Origin: Selaginella tamariscina
Lineage: Eukaryota; Streptophyta; Lycopodiopsida; Selaginellales; Selaginellaceae
Length of the DNA: 64,000 nucleotides
Assembly (NCBI GenBank): GCA_003024785.1
Contig: PUQB01000029.1
Location: 720,530-784,529 of the forward strand
Direction: 5' to 3'
A model generated the notes under the pieces. The model saw only the letters and a list, made by a program, of their open reading frames with translations, was not told where the DNA came from and made no database searches. This document shows, in pieces, positions 23,852-36,311 of this stretch. The position numbers and the translations under genes are program-made. Positions within the stretch are counted from its first letter, which is position 1; every line of letters begins with the position of its first letter.

Positions 23852-25282
23852 ATGGCTCCTCTTAGCGAGTGCTGGCGAGAAATACAAGGTGCCAACGACT
23901 GGAAGAACTTGCTTCCGATGAAACGGGCGGTGCATCAGTGGATGAGAACCTCCGGAGGGAGATCATCAGATACGGTGAATTCGCTCAGGCATGCTACGAC
24001 TGTTTCGAGTACGATGAGTCATCCACTCAGTGTGGAAACTCCAGATACACCAAGGAGGAGCTTCTGGCAAGCGTAGGATTGCCGACCACGGGATATGAGA
24101 TCACCAAGTTCATATATGCAACCTCACGTTTGTGGTTGCCGGGTTTCTTCAAGCAGCCCGAGACTGGGGAGGACACGTGGAGTAGAGACTCCAACTGGAT
24201 GGGCTTCATTGCAGTGAGTACTTCCGAGGAAGAGATCAAACGGCTGGGACGGCGGGATATTGCCATCGCTTGGGACTGTCACCAAGCTTGAGTGGATTAA
24301 GACGTTTTAAAGCCATGTGGACTCGACCCGCACGACGACTTAACAAGAGGGGTTGAGGTGGAGGCTGGGTTCCTCAGTATATACACTTCTTACGTCCCCA
24401 ACAGCAGGCATAATCAACAGAGTGCACGCTACCAAGTTCTGTTCGAGATCAGCAGGCTGCTCAGTGTTTACAAAAACGAAGAGCTGAGCATCACGGTCAC
24501 TGGGCACAGCTTGGGAGGAGCCTTGGCTCTCCTGTGTGCTTATGACATTGCAGAGCTGGGAGTGAACACCACCCAACTTTCTCCATTGCCAGTGCATGTT
24601 AAGCAACTATCCCCGCATCTTGTCGCCTCACAAGCACAACATGGCCAAGGCATCGTTTACTGTGTACGAGTCGAGTGAACTCAAGGAGAAGTCGGATCGG
24701 CGAATATAGAGGCAAAGCATGAGGAAGCTTTGGCAAGTCCATCTCCCAGGGAGAGACAAGGCTAGACAAGGACACATTAACTGTAACGGCGGGGAAATCG
24801 GAAACTACGTTAGTCAAGAACACCCTGTCTGTTAAAGTCAATGAGAAAGCAAGTACAACTCCCACAATTCCTGTGACTGTGTTCTCGTTTTCCGGCCCTC
24901 GTGTTGGGGATGCAGATTTTAAGGAGCGTGCGATGAGCTCGGAATCAAGGTCCTGAGGGTGTTCAACAGGAAGGACATGGTACCCAAGGTTCCTGGAGTT
25001 TTACTCAGCGAACACATGTGGACATTCGTCTTGCAGATGCTGGATATCTTTCCATGGACGTATTGTCACGTTGGGACACATTTGGCACTGGACAGTAACA
25101 TGTCTCCTTACCTCAGGGAGGTTGAACAGCACAATTTGGAGGCTCTGTTGCATCTTGTGGATGGTTATCAAGGGCCGAAGAAGGCCTTTGTGCCCTCCGG
25201 TAAGAGAGACCTCAAACTAATTAACAAGAGCTCTGACTTCCTCAAACCCGAGCTTGGAGTTCCTGCTCGCTGGAGGAAATGA
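23852..25282 (+). pseudogene. Class 3 lipase, phospholipase A1-II-like, copy 2 (multiple frameshifts)
   Basis: Same gene as copy 1 in mirror orientation, with an intact N-terminal region (MAPLSECWREIQGAN, DENLRREIIRYGEFAQACYD) that copy 1 lacks. Landmarks kept: GRRDIAIAW near 24253, GHSLGGALALL near 24500, RKDMVPKVPG near 24970, CHVGTHLALD near 25070, LLHLVDGYQG near 25145. Lesions against copy 1: a missing G near 23917 (GG to G), a 4-bp loss near 24270 at the AWRGT motif, loss of bases near 24295, a 2-bp loss near 24618, breaks near 24702, 24752 and 24929, and a 12-bp in-frame loss near 25120. The number and kinds of lesion make a non-functional gene likely even if a few are sequencing errors. 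Confidence 0.87.
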
Positions 25283-25400
25283 AGATGAAAAAGCTTTACA
25301 TAATGATTGATTCTTTTGAAGTATTATTAAATTGTACATGTGGCATAGCCAGACGGGAGACAGGTTGTCTTAACCACCTGTGTGCCTACGTGTTTGTGAA

Positions 25401-27240
25401 TGAAAGAGTTGCCAAAAAATTAGAAACAGTGCCATTGTAATGTGATTATACATAATTTTAAAGTGGAATTGACGTTATATAATATCTACATAACACATAC
25501 ATAATTTTAAAGTGGAATTGACATTATATAATATCTACATAACACATATGGCGATGCTATTTAAAGTTATTAATTAAGAATTCCAAAGGAAGAGTTTAAA
25601 AATTTGTTCAACTTAATCAATTCAGTCTTGCTTAAATATTTTCTACTTTATATGTGGATATATATCTATAAGAATAAACAAAACATATATATTCAATTTA
25701 TATATAGTATACGTGTAAACATAAAGTGCATATATTTTTAGTGTATTAAAATATCATGTGGCTTATTATATAGCATGTATTTATGACATATAAACATGAC
25801 ATGTGCATAATACATTATACATAACTGAAGTTTTTTTAAATAAAATAGTAAATGAGAGGCTATCACTTAAAAAAAAAAATTCAAATTATTATCAACGTAC
25901 CGTTCAGAAAAGACATTGAGATGGTTCGAGTCCCATATAATAAGTAATAACAATCAACCTCCAAAGTAAAAGGTCGAGTCATAATAAAAATTATGACATA
26001 AAGCATAGTTCTATCCAAATATGTATTTAATATATTATATATATATATATTATATAAACATCTAATTAAATATACATGTGTGTACACTTATATAAATGAG
26101 AACATTCTGATTTTAGTGTGTATTTAATTATTAAATAAAAGGTTTTAAATTTACTAAGTTATTCTTTAAAGTTTTAAGAATAGTCAGTTTTATTTTAAGG
26201 GATTTAGAGTGAAACTCTAAATCTTTTGTCTACTTGAGCATCTTAAATTATATACACTCAATGATATTTACTATTGTTCTAATATTAAATAATTATTTGA
26301 TAATTACATATTGTCACATGTTAATCCTTTAGGTCAATTTTTTTTATTTTATACATTTTAAACATTTTAAATACACTATGATGTCTTTTAATCTCACTAA
26401 TGCATCAATAGTGTATTTAAAATGTTTAAAATACATAATAAATTTTTTAAACATTTAAATACAATGTTTTTTAATACATAAGAAATGATATTTTGTGAAA
26501 CTTCCTTAACATTTTATTCTTATTTACCTCTTAAAGATCATCACTTTTAAAAAAATCACAAGGAATATGACAAACATGTATAATAACTTTAAGAACATAA
26601 ATTATTTACCAACATTTATTGATATTTTATAAAGTTTGTGCAAATGGATTGAATAAAGATCATACAATTTTAAAGTTAAAATGTTTATAAAGTGTTTGTG
26701 GTGTGAAATGTTTATTAATTTGTATTATTGCCTTATTAATGAATTTTTTTTAAAAAAATTCAGATTTTGGAAAAAGCATTCACAATTTATTTTAATCTGA
26801 ATTCATCTAAATACATTTAAGTTATACATTATGAAAGTAAATGCATCATATTTGTCATCATAAGAAAGTTGTAATCATCTTTTGTATCCAATTGGTTTTC
26901 ATTCACATCATTTTACTTTAGAGCATTAAAAATTAATTATAATGTTTATAGCAACAAGCCATTGTCTATTAACAATTGTGGATTCTTTTTAAAAACTAAT
27001 ATTGAAAATCACAAGAGGCATGTAGTATAAATGTAAAATATATATTTTCATATAATTTTATAAGTTTTAAATTATCACGCTAGTGAATTCTTTAAATTAA
27101 ACCATTTAAAACTATTGAATGGAGATGTATTTTCAACAATTTTGATTATGATTTTTGATAATCTTGTGATACATCATATTCTTACTTGAGAATCTGCTTT
27201 GGTTAATATTAAAAATTTATATTTTATAATGATACATGAT
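25401..27240. other. AT-rich intergenic DNA
   Basis: No gene supported. A near-perfect direct repeat of about 58 bp stands at 25450-25507 and 25498-25555 (CATAATTTTAAAGTGGAATTGACRTTATATAATATC...). At 25847-25935 a weak pol III-like A box and a good B box (GGTTCGAGTCCCA) occur without a foldable tRNA. Confidence 0.6.
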
Positions 27241-28036
27241 TAGTAAATCCACTCGCCTGATTAATACGCTTGCGTGTCTCACCGTATACAGAATCCGTTC
27301 GGTCTACCGCCTTGGATTCTTAACGGTGAACCCACTCTCGCGTTCCTAGAGTTGGTTCCTTCCCTTCATCACTCGTACTTAACGTCAAATTTTCAAGATG
27401 AGCAATGGATATGTAATAAACAGCTTTTATTGTCAATATACATATATACATACACATGAATGTATATGCATCTACAACACATATACATACAGGAGTAAGT
27501 CAAAGCTTCATCACTTCTTTTGGTTTTGCCTTTCCTTTCTTTCACTAAACTATGCCACCATAGTAACAGCTGAACACAAAACACTGTACAGTTAAACATG
27601 TTTAATACTGTTCATTCTAACCAAGCATAGGTAGATTCTAATTCTCAGATCCAATGGAATACTCTCTACTATGAACAAGTCTTCTAAAGACTTAACACAG
27701 CCTTAGACAAGGAGCGAAAATCTTCTTTAAAAGGCGACCATACCATGGTGAGTTAGATTTACATTTAGCCAGCCACATATATAACCATGAAGTTACCAAT
27801 TTATGGATAATTACGTATATATGTCTCTAAATTATTAAATAATTTAAATATATAATATATGATGTATAAATACGCAGCTCGAAGACCTAGAACAGAGGCA
27901 TTACTAAACCCTAGATTTAAAAACAAATATCCTTGGTCAGGGTTTATCTAGTCCTAGATATACGCTAAACCCGTGCTGCGTTGAATAGAATATTCTCAAG
28001 CATTTTATTCCCAGGTTTGTTTGCCAATTGGAAATC
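27241..28036. other. Unassigned segment and presumed Kelch gene promoter
   Basis: 27265-27410 is GC-richer than its neighbours and is open on both strands for about 45-60 codons, but I recognise no protein, so no gene is called. 27880-28036 precedes the Kelch start and contains AAACCCTAGA-type words, as the uL18 leader does. Confidence 0.4.
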
Positions 28037-29756
<1,720 letters not shown>

Positions 29757-30024
29757 GGTGAATTTTATTTGGTAATCTTAATAATATATAGTTTTTTATT
29801 GATGGTATTATTACCAGTGCTTACTTTCGAAAGAAATTCAACTGTTAATAGTATACATATTTGAAAAATGAATACGAATAAGACACTGTAATGTGCGTGC
29901 CATATAAACCACAACCTAAGATAAAACACTTAGTGAAACTCCAAGAAACAAGGTGTAAATCCCCTATTAAGTGATAAACAAAGTGTTAACCACTGGTTAA
30001 TTAACTCAGAGGGTTTTAGGGCAA

Positions 30025-30550
30025 ATGGCTGGGGCAAAAATCACATCCCGGTTATATTCTTCAATATTCAAATTGGCTTCTTACAATTTGCAACAATGTC
30101 GCACTGCGGTTAGTATTCCTACCTACATTCTCATAGTTATATAAATTTTAAGTTCTTATATATATCAACATATTCTCTCTCTCTCTCTATTATATATATA
30201 TATATATGCAGATGGTGCATCCATTAACATTGGCAAGTCCTAATATAATTGAGCTAGAGAGTGTAACAAGAAAGAAACAGAGAATTGCACAGAAATACAG
30301 AGTATTTAAAGAAATATCACGCAAGGAGAGAATTCATGAACGCTTACCTGAGAAATATATGAGGCCCTTTCCTTCTCTCGGTTACATTAGGAAGTAGAAT
30401 GATACACGCGAAGATTATACACAGGGCCCAACATAAAACTATAGCTTCTGTAGCAACCAACGCCAAGGTAATATAATACGTCTATATTAAATTATATTTT
30501 TTTTTAGTTACCGAGATTATTGTAAGTATACTCTTACTATGTCTAATTGT

Positions 30551-30608
<58 letters not shown>

Positions 30609-30952
30609 ACCTGTTTAACACATACTTTGGAGCATACTCTACTATTGTAGACCTTGTATATATAATAACATTTATAAGGTTTTTCTTTTCAAGATAAATT
30701 ATGCTACATATATATTATATGCAGGACATGAAGAAGCTTTTACCGTCACCAGTTGATATAACAGCGTGTAGAATGGTGGGAGAAATATTGGCGACCGAGC
30801 AAAGGAAGCGGATTGTTACACAGTTGCTTACTGTAGATTAGACAAGGTTGAAGGGAGTTTAGCTGCTATCATTAAGACACTGGTTAATTGTGGAATCAGT
30901 GTTTACCACCAGCAAAAGCATATTCTCCTCACTAAAACTCCCCTTGTATGAA
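30025..30952 (+). pseudogene. Second ribosomal protein uL18 copy, three exons, two frame breaks
   Basis: Paralogue of the gene at 2508-3953. Exon 1 is 30025-30108 (MAGAKITSRLYSSIF..., 28 codons), following a TTTTAGGG leader. Exon 2 is 30212 to about 30467 (MVHPLTLASPN..., RKERIHERLPEKYMRPF). Exon 3 is 30725-30952 (DMKKLLPSPVDITACRMVGEI, then the L18p core to TGA). A frame break lies near 30393 and another at 30793, where GCGGAC-like sequence is one G short. Exon 2 corresponds to two exons of the other copy, and the last intron lies about 14 codons further along the protein, so intron positions differ. If the breaks are consensus errors this is a second functional gene; otherwise it is a pseudogene. 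Confidence 0.7.
30549..30606 (+). repeat. (TG)n(AG)n microsatellite in uL18 copy 2, intron 2
   Basis: TG repeats then AG repeats on the sense strand, soon after the splice donor at 30468. Same arrangement as in Kelch intron 4. Confidence 0.95.
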
Positions 30953-31108
30953 TCTAAGTAACTTTACTCTCTCTCAAACACACGCACGCACACACACACA
31001 CACAGTTGTGGCTTCTTGTTTACACTACTACACAATCTTTTACAGTGCCATTATTACATTTGTAAGAATACTTCACATTAATCTCAATAATGAGAATGTA
31101 ATAAAAAG

Positions 31109-31191
31109 TTAAAGCATAGCTGCCTTCTCAACCATGTCTTTGTACTTCGCAAGCGCTTCTCTACAAACAACAAGGACATTTACTCTCTCTC

Positions 31192-31228
<37 letters not shown>

Positions 31229-31938
31229 ATATTATATGTATGTATGTATGTCATATATATAACCTGCGCATATTCAGTCGATTCTCGTACTCCTGAAGCT
31301 TCAGCTTTTGAGACCTAAGGGTCTACATACAAAAAAAAAAGAAAAGAAACACACACACACGCACGCACGCACACGATTACCACGGGCTTGGAGCTTTGAG
31401 CATGAGGTGCCAAAAACTGCTGACATCTCTCAAACCGACTCGCAAGTTCATTCACCTAAGTATTTGTTAAATAAGACACTAAATGACAAATAAATTAAAA
31501 CATACTATACTTTACACTATTTAATTAGGACAGATTCCAGAATGATATATATATATTACTTTCATACATGCAGGAGTTTATGCGTGTGCGTGTATATGTG
31601 TGTAGAACACCTACGTTAAGTATAACCTGTAAAAAAATGTATTACTCATGTAATAAGGGAAATGCTTATGGATTACATTCTAATATTCCTTACCAGGTCT
31701 TCAACATGTTGATCCCTGACACCCCTCTCTGTAGCATCGGCAATTGCCTCAATCAACTAAAGAAATTAAAAATAATTAAATTAATTACATAAATAAATAA
31801 GAAAAGAAAAGAAATTACCGGGAGGAGATGGAAATGTGAAGCAAGATTAGGAGCAGGAAGCTGTTGGGTCTGCAGTATTTGTGGAGCAACATGCTGTTGC
31901 TGCTGTTGAATCGCCTGCTGATGTGCCGTCCAAGACAT
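31109..31938 (-). CDS. MED9: Mediator complex subunit 9 (MED9), five exons
   Basis: Predicted 122-aa MED9, a small coiled-coil subunit of the middle module of Mediator, which links transcription factors to RNA polymerase II in the nucleus. Exons with GT-AG borders: 31938-31819, 31756-31694, 31455-31381, 31322-31264, 31160-31109; together 369 nt in one frame with no break. The N-terminus is Gln-rich (MSWTAHQQAIQQQQQHVAPQ), as in plant MED9. Then comes NLASHFHLLP joined to LIEAIADATERGVRDQHVEDL, and VNELASRFERCQQFLAPHAQ. The C-terminal helices are SQKLKLQEYENRLNMR and REALAKYKDMVEKAAML. The order and wording match the plant MED9 pattern (LASHFHL...RDQHY...F.KCQQLL...KYR..IEE). It converges with uL18 copy 2 (157 bp apart) and lies 186 bp downstream of the PPR gene on the same strand. 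Confidence 0.88.
31185..31227. repeat. CT/TA microsatellite in MED9 intron 4
   Basis: CTCTCT then TATATA on the plus strand, i.e. TA then GA repeats on the sense strand of MED9, just after the donor of exon 4. Confidence 0.9.
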
Positions 31939-32123
31939 CGTTCAAAAACCCTAACCTAGGTGATTTACAATTAATTATTTATATTAAAACATAGAAAGTA
32001 TACTCTGTGGTTCCTGCACATTAAACAAAACTATTATTATTATTATTAAATAAAATTAATAATTTAATTAGTTAACTCATTGTTTAGCTCTCTCTCTATG
32101 TGCAATATTACCTGGAGGACGAA

Positions 32124-34265
32124 CTAAGTTGCAGCATATGCATTAGAAACTAGTATATACATCTCAGAGTTCCTGTCATCCATGTCAACTACGTGTTTGG
32201 AGGTGTGTCTCAGTCTCTGTACATCACCACCTGACTTGCAAGCAGTGAGAAAGCTTGTCCACTCCATGACTCCAGGAAGAAATGGCATACTCTTGATCAT
32301 CTCCTCGGCCTTTTGGACATGCCCAGCCCGACAGAGCGCATCCAGAAAGCACGAGTAGTGCTCCTCTCTAGGTATTAAACTGTAGTAATGCATATTATGC
32401 AGATAGTTTCGAGCACCTGCCACATATCCAACATGGCTACAGGCACTTAACACCCCTGTAAACGTGATCTCATTGGGGTGTACACCTTCAACTTCTAGAT
32501 CCCAGAAGATACTTAAAGACTCCTCAAAACGCCCATTCAGAGCGTACAACGAAATCATTGCATTCCATAGTGCAACATCTCTCTGTTCCAAACGCTCGAA
32601 CAACGCCCTTGCGTTCTGGATGTGCCCGTGTTGGGCGTATCCCATTATGATTATCGTCCACGAGATAGTATCTCTCTCTGGCATTTCCTCAAACAGCTCT
32701 CTTGCTTGTTCTACTTCCCCCTCCTGGCAGATTGCTTCAAGGATCGTGTTCCATGCCACTAAGTTCTTCCCTGGTGTTGCTTCGAAAATTGCTCGCGCTT
32801 CCTGTATGTACCCATGACGAGCGTATGCTGTGATCATTGTAGTCCATGATATCACGTCTTGCCTGGGCATTCTATCAAGCTCCTGATGAGGTAAATACAG
32901 TATGAGTACAACACACACGCACACACGTATATTACCTGCTTGGCTTCCTCAAGATAACCAAGTTGAGCATATGCTGAAACCATGATATTACAACTGACTA
33001 TGTCCCTCCTAGGCATGGTCTCGTACAAGGACTTCACATCACTGATACGTTGCGATTGGGCATATGCTGCCATGATTGTGTTCCATGCAACCATGTCTCT
33101 CTCCGGCATCTCTAGGAACAAAGCTTTGGCATTCTCAAGCTTCCCAGCTTGGGCCTCAGCCGACATAAGTGTCGACCATGAAACAATGTCGTGTTCAGGC
33201 ATTCTAGCGAACAAATGCCATGCTTCCTGTAGGTACCCGTTCTGAGCATAGACTGCAAGCATGATATTCCATGTTCTTATGTTCCTCTTGGCATCCTGTC
33301 GAAGACATTCCTGGCCTCGAGTGGATCACCTATCTCACCATACGCCTTCACCAATGCTGTCCAGAGGACAACATCTGGACTAGGAATGGACTGGAACATT
33401 GCTTTACACTTGTCAATATGTCTGTTTTGGGCGTATCCCATGATCATGGGTGTACATGATATGAGGTCCCTCTCCGGCATTCCGTCGTAAATCTCTTTAG
33501 CTTTATCCAGATCCCCGTTCTGAACGTACATCGAAACCATCGTGTTCCATGAGAAGCTGTTCCATTGTGGCATGTCCTCGAACAGTCTCTGTGCCTCGTG
33601 GATATGCCCGTGACGAGCATATGCAGCAAGCATAGAAGACCACGAAACAATGTTCTTCTCGGTCATCTTTTCAAATATGAGTTCGCTTCTTTGAGATCCC
33701 CGTACTCAGCAAGTGCCACTAACATCGTAGTGAAGGAAACCGTGTTCGGATTCGCCATTTGATCAAAGAGCTTCCTCGCTTTCTGCATCTCCCCAATCTG
33801 AGCATACGCACGGATCATGGCATTCCAGGTGATAGCATTCCTTTGAGGCATGCATTCAAAGAGCTCCTCTGCGTCGGCTAGTTTACCAGCTTGTGCAAGT
33901 GCATTGATCAGTACATTTCCAGAAATCACGTCCTTGTGAGGCATTCTCGCGTATAATCTGTTACCCTCCTCGAGATGTCCATTCTGGGCATATGCTGTGA
34001 TCATGATGTTCCACGAGAATGAGTTCGGTTCCTCTATCTTGTCGAATACTGCTCTTGCAGCCTCGGTAGACCCACATTTCCCGTACATCTCCACGAGCAG
34101 ATTGCAAAGTAATCTGTTCTTCCGGTGGCTACTATGGAGAATTTCCGAGTGTACCTGCTTGCTCAATGACAAATCTCTCTCTACAATAGCGTGTTTTACG
34201 AGCTCAATGTATGAATCAAGTACATTCTCATTAGTTCGGGCTTGAAAAGGTGTTGGGACCTGCAT
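32124..34265 (-). CDS. Pentatricopeptide repeat protein of the S-motif (PLS-related) type, two frame breaks
   Basis: Predicted organelle-targeted RNA-binding PPR protein of about 695 aa. Starts at ATG 34265 (MQVPTPFQARTNENVL) and ends at 32124. It is an almost unbroken run of about 31-residue motifs of the form MPERDxVSWNTMIxAYAQxGxLxEA, for example EEPNSFSWNIMITAYAQNGHL, RMPEHDIVSW, EMPERDMVAWNTIMAAYAQS. The C-terminal part (HPNEITFTGVLSACSHVG, EEHYSCFLDALCRAGHVQKAEEMI, WTSFLTACKSGGDVQ) resembles the E region and stops after YILVSNAYAAT, with no E+ or DYW domain. A 53-nt GT-AG intron (32935-32883) interrupts EEAKQ/ELDRMPRQ. Frame breaks near 33680 and 33288 each fit a one-base-short homopolymer. 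A decayed paralogue that keeps the same intron is at 40338-40870. Confidence 0.88.
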
Positions 34266-34902
34266 GAATGGTTGCTTGCAACTTCAAATTTGAAAATAAA
34301 AAATATTCTTGTGATTAAGCATATTCCAGCCAGTATCTGACCGCTAGATTAACAAATGTATCCTATTTGTTAAATCCATGTGGCGATTCAGCGCAGGCAC
34401 TCTCAGCTTGGGGAGATATACTGCTCATTATCCACTGCTGCTATATATCTGCACTAAATAATGGTGTGTGTGTGTGTGAGAGAGAGAGAGGTTGCCAATT
34501 TAAGCAAGCGTAGAATACTATGAAACACCTTTCTTTTTCGTGCACTATCAAGTCCAAGCCTTTGATCAAGTTCGGCTGGCAGCTCCTTAATGTCTACATA
34601 GTATATACTAATGTGATATCCTAGGCCAATGGATTCTTGACAATCTCGATTCTTGTTGTAAATGAGACAACTCAGTTTAATAATCGTACGTGGTAACCCT
34701 TTCAGGTTTTCTACACGTAAAACTGTATTCTTAATAGCCAAGTCAAAAAGAAGAAGTACATTCTACCTCACATGTACACAGACACGTACGCACACATGTG
34801 GTTATAATCTAGCATTTGCCATGTGGCTATGCCACAGTTTTTATCAAATACGAGAAACAGTGCGGATTCTAATAATATAACACGCTCTATATACCATCAT
34901 TT
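34266..34902. other. Intergenic region between the PPR gene and lipase copy 3
   Basis: PPR promoter side. It holds a short GTGT/GAGA microsatellite at 34464-34490 and, from about 34740, sequence homologous to the 3' flank of lipase copies 1 and 2 (ACACGTACGCACACATGTGG). No gene supported. Confidence 0.5.
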
Positions 34903-36311
34903 TTATTTCCTCCAGTGAGCAGGAACTCCAAGCTCGGGTTTGAGAAAGTCAGAGCTCTTGTTAATTAGCTTGAGGTCTCTCTTACCGGAGGGTACAAAGG
35001 CCTTCTTCGGCCCTTGATAACCATCCACAAGATGTAACAGACCTTCCAAGTTGTGCTGTTCAACCAGTCCCCCGTCCTCCCTGAGGTAAGGAGACAGGTT
35101 ACTGTCCAGTGCCAAATGTGTCCCAACGTGACAATATGTCCAGGGAAAGATATCCAGCATCTGCAAGACGAACGTCCCCATGTTTTCGTTGAGTAAAACT
35201 CCAGGAACCTTGGGCACCATGTCCTTCCTGTTGAACACCCTCAGGACCTTGATTCCGAGCTCATCGCATCGCTCCTTAAAGTCTACATCCCCAACACGAG
35301 GCGCCGAGAACGAGAACACAGCGACAGGAATTGCTGGAGTTGTACTTGCTTTCTCATTGACTTTAACAGACAGGGTGTTCTTGACTAGAGTCGTTTCCGA
35401 TTTTCCCGCCGTTACGGTTAATGTGTCCTTGTCTAGCCTTGTCTCTACCCTGGGAGATGGACTGGCCAAAGCTTCCTCATGCTTTGCCTCTATTTTCATC
35501 CGATCCGACTTCTCTTTGAGTTCACTCAACTCATACACAGTAAACGATGCCTTGGCTTGGAGGTGACAAGAGATGCGGGGATAGTTGCTTAACATGCACC
35601 GGCAATGGAGAAAGTTGCCTGGTGTTCACTCCCAGCTCTGCAATGTCATAAGCACACAGGAGAGCCAAGGCTCCTCCCAAGCTGTGCCCAGTGACCGTGA
35701 TGCTCAGCTCTTCGTTTTTATAAACACTGAGCAGCCTGCTGATCTCAAACAGAACTTGGTAGCGTGCACTCTGTTGGTTATACCTACTGTTGGGGACGTA
35801 AGAAGTGTATATACTGAGGAACCCAGCCTCCACCTCAACCCCTTGTTAAGTCGTCGTGCGGGTCGAGTCCACATGGCTTTAAAACGTGTTCTACTCAAGC
35901 TTGGTGACAGTCCCACGCCAAGCGATGGCAATATCCCGCCGTCCCAGCCGTTTGATCTCTTCCTCGGAAGTAGTCACTGCAATGAAGCCCATCAGTTGGA
36001 GTCTCTGCTCCACGTGTCCTCCCCAGTTTCGGGTGCTTGAAGAAACCGGCAACCACAAACTGGAGGTTGCATATATGAACTTGGTGATCTCATATCCGGT
36101 GTTCGGCAATCCTACGCTTGCCAGAAGGTCCTCCTTGGTGTATCTGGAGTTTGTACTCGAAAACAGTCGTAGCATGCCTGAGCGAATTCACCGTATCTGA
36201 TGGTCTCCCTCCGGAGGTTCTCATCACTGATTCACCGCCCGTTTCAGGAAGCAAGTTCTTCCAGTCCTTGGCACCTTGTATTTCTCGCCAGCACTCACTA
36301 AGAGGAGCCAT
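34903..36311 (-). pseudogene. Class 3 lipase, phospholipase A1-II-like, copy 3 (multiple frameshifts)
   Basis: Third copy, ATG at 36311 and stop at 34903. Motifs kept: GHSLGGALALL near 35670, SAPRVGDVDF near 35300, RKDMVPKVPG near 35210, CHVGTHLALD near 35120, HNLEGLLHLVDGY near 35040. The second half is open for 230 codons. The first half is broken at many places: GTGGATGAG lacks a G near 36225, the DESSTQC segment is missing near 36152, and several one-base losses lie at 35990-36050 in the KQPETG/NWMG region; about 30 bp are also missing near 35890 (WIENIKD region). The insert between GHSLGG and APRVG is conserved but shortened. The TATA box is mutated. Flanks share about 200 bp of upstream and 150 bp of downstream sequence with copies 1 and 2, so the whole gene was duplicated as DNA. 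Confidence 0.87.

Larger units (their letters stand above)
22807..25400 (+). repeat. Right arm of the large inverted duplication containing lipase copy 2
   Basis: Reverse complement of about 19480-21897. Compared with the left arm it has an extra stretch of about 110 bp near 23190-23307 that includes a TA/GA microsatellite. The 3' flank still matches (ACATAATGATTGATTCTTTT, CACCTGTGTGC.TACGTGT) until about 25400. Confidence 0.85.

Noticed and set aside
25847-25935. tRNA gene
   Set aside because: B box only; no acceptor stem, anticodon arm or cloverleaf can be formed.
27274-27459. Small gene at the GC-richer island
   Set aside because: No recognisable family, no clear start or splice context; left unassigned.
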